Source of the DNA: Treponema sp. | Lineage (GTDB): Bacteria > Spirochaetota > Spirochaetia > Treponematales > Breznakiellaceae | Direction of reading: 5' to 3' | Length of the DNA stretch: 6,183 nt | NCBI GenBank assembly: GCA_031267115.1 | Contig: JAIRZS010000017.1 | Coordinates: 1-6,183, forward strand | Shown: one piece after another, positions 5,591-6,183 of the stretch | Layout: each line of letters starts with the position of its first letter | Numbering within the stretch: position 1 is the stretch's first letter | Notes under the pieces: model-generated | What the model saw: only the letters and a program-made list of their open reading frames with translations | What the model was told of the DNA's origin: nothing | Databases searched by the model: none | Made by a program: the position numbers and the translations under genes

Positions 5591-6183
5591 ATGGAAGAAA
5601 GTGAAGATATTGCCCGTTTCAGGCTTGTTCCCGCGATAAGCCGCGCCCGGGATTTCCGGCTCTACACCCCTGACGGCCACAGGCTTGTGGATCTCTGGCA
5701 GTACGGGGGCCGGGCGATTCTGGGACACACGCCCCCGTCGGTTCTCCGCGAAATGAAAAATACCGCCGAACGCGGCCTTTTCGCCCCGTTTCCCGGCCCG
5801 CAGGAAAGACGTTTTCTCAAGGCCCTGTCGGCCCTGCTTCCCGGCTATCTTTTCCGCGTCTTTTCCGGCAAGGCGGCCCTGCGCCGCTTCCTGGAAGCCT
5901 CGGGTATTCCCGCGGACGCCGCTGATCCGGCCCTGTTCCCGGCCAACGGTTTTCAGCCGAACGATTCCCTGCGGGGGCCGCTTCCGCCGCCGGTACTCTG
6001 GCGGCCCTTTCTGGGCGAGGGGCCGGCCTCCGCGCCCGCCCCGGCGGAAAACGCCGCGTACTTCCTCATACCCGTGCTGCCCCTCCCCTGGGCGGGCGCG
6101 CCCCAGGTGCTGGCGTTCGGCGCGGCGAATACGGCGGCAGCGGCGAATATGGCGGGCGCGGGCGAGCCGCTGTCCCCGGTGAT
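5591..6183 (+). CDS. Divergent class-III-aminotransferase-like protein, 3' end outside window
   Basis: The frame stays open to the window end, giving 197 complete codons. The N-terminus resembles glutamate-1-semialdehyde-aminomutase-type class III aminotransferases: residues near 24-46 (LYTPDGHRLVDLWQYGGRA, then ILGH) match the usual G-x-x-(L/Y)-x-D ... (L)GH(A/T)xP pattern, and FRVFSGKAALRRFL resembles the (V/F)RFxxSGxEAxxxAL segment. After that, the cofactor-binding region with its aromatic-HG motif is not recognisable. The chain turns Ala/Pro/Gly-rich, then reads YFLIPVLPLPW where family members have the IxEP-type segment. The PLP lysine would lie beyond the window, so activity cannot be judged. 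The gene begins four bases after the helicase stop. An in-frame ATG at 5579, overlapping the helicase stop, is an alternative start. Neither start has a good ribosome binding site, so translation is probably coupled to the helicase. A degenerate or repurposed paralogue is possible; family assignment is tentative. Confidence 0.6.
   Translation, partial: MEESEDIARFRLVPAISRARDFRLYTPDGHRLVDLWQYGGRAILGHTPPSVLREMKNTAERGLFAPFPGPQERRFLKALSALLPGYLFRVFSGKAALRRFLEASGIPADAADPALFPANGFQPNDSLRGPLPPPVLWRPFLGEGPASAPAPAENAAYFLIPVLPLPWAGAPQVLAFGAANTAAAANMAGAGEPLSPV
6122..6155 (+). repeat. Short in-frame tandem repeat
   Basis: GCGGCGAATACGGCGG (6122-6137) is repeated with one mismatch at 6140-6155, an 18-base period that preserves frame. 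It encodes an Ala-rich AAN(T/M)A-type repeat in the aminotransferase-like protein. It may be a site of slippage and length variation. Confidence 0.55.

Noticed and set aside
1..6183. A novel multi-gene defence, mobile or biosynthetic system
   Set aside because: The genes are a helicase of the housekeeping PcrA/UvrD type, a transporter, an HD-GYP protein and an aminotransferase-like protein. No nuclease, toxin, reverse transcriptase, CRISPR repeats, integrase or tRNA is seen; the helicase has the PcrA Tudor tail and no fused nuclease.

Overview
The window is GC-rich bacterial DNA with four protein genes in two divergent pairs. Two genes run leftwards: an HD-GYP domain protein (1887-2819) followed by a CstA-family transporter (213-1706). 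Two run rightwards: a UvrD/PcrA-type helicase (3109-5586) followed almost immediately by a gene for a class-III-aminotransferase-like protein (from 5591, cut by the window end). Two properties recall spirochaetes of the Treponema group: an HD-GYP signalling protein with a hydrophobic N-terminus, and intergenic DNA packed with palindromes. No rRNA or lineage marker is present, so this placement is a weak inference.

Region by region. Positions 1-212 hold no gene. They contain a perfect bidirectional terminator hairpin (6-39), a long hairpin with reversed A/T tracts (59-98) and a cruciform-like structured stretch (112-184), all downstream of the transporter. Next is cstA, with a strong ribosome binding site and a recognisable promoter that overlaps a small inverted repeat. 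The roughly 180 bases between cstA and the HD-GYP gene carry that promoter and no convincing terminator for the HD-GYP transcript.

The divergent intergenic region (2820-3108) is the most structured part of the window. It holds a composite palindromic element, bounded by a 10-base inverted repeat (2868-2877 and 3060-3069), lying between two outward-facing core promoters. Both promoters place the expected transcription start at, or within a base of, the A of the downstream ATG. Neither gene has a Shine-Dalgarno sequence, so both mRNAs may be leaderless, whereas cstA has a textbook AGGAGG.

Functionally, the window looks like ordinary chromosomal housekeeping DNA: DNA repair or replication (helicase), nutrient uptake (CstA) and probable cyclic-dinucleotide turnover (HD-GYP). 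The points worth following are the apparent leaderless divergent promoters, the intergenic palindromic element, the altered GYP motif, and the shortened aminotransferase-like protein coupled to the helicase. I see no defence system, phage, insertion sequence with transposase, CRISPR array, tRNA or rRNA.
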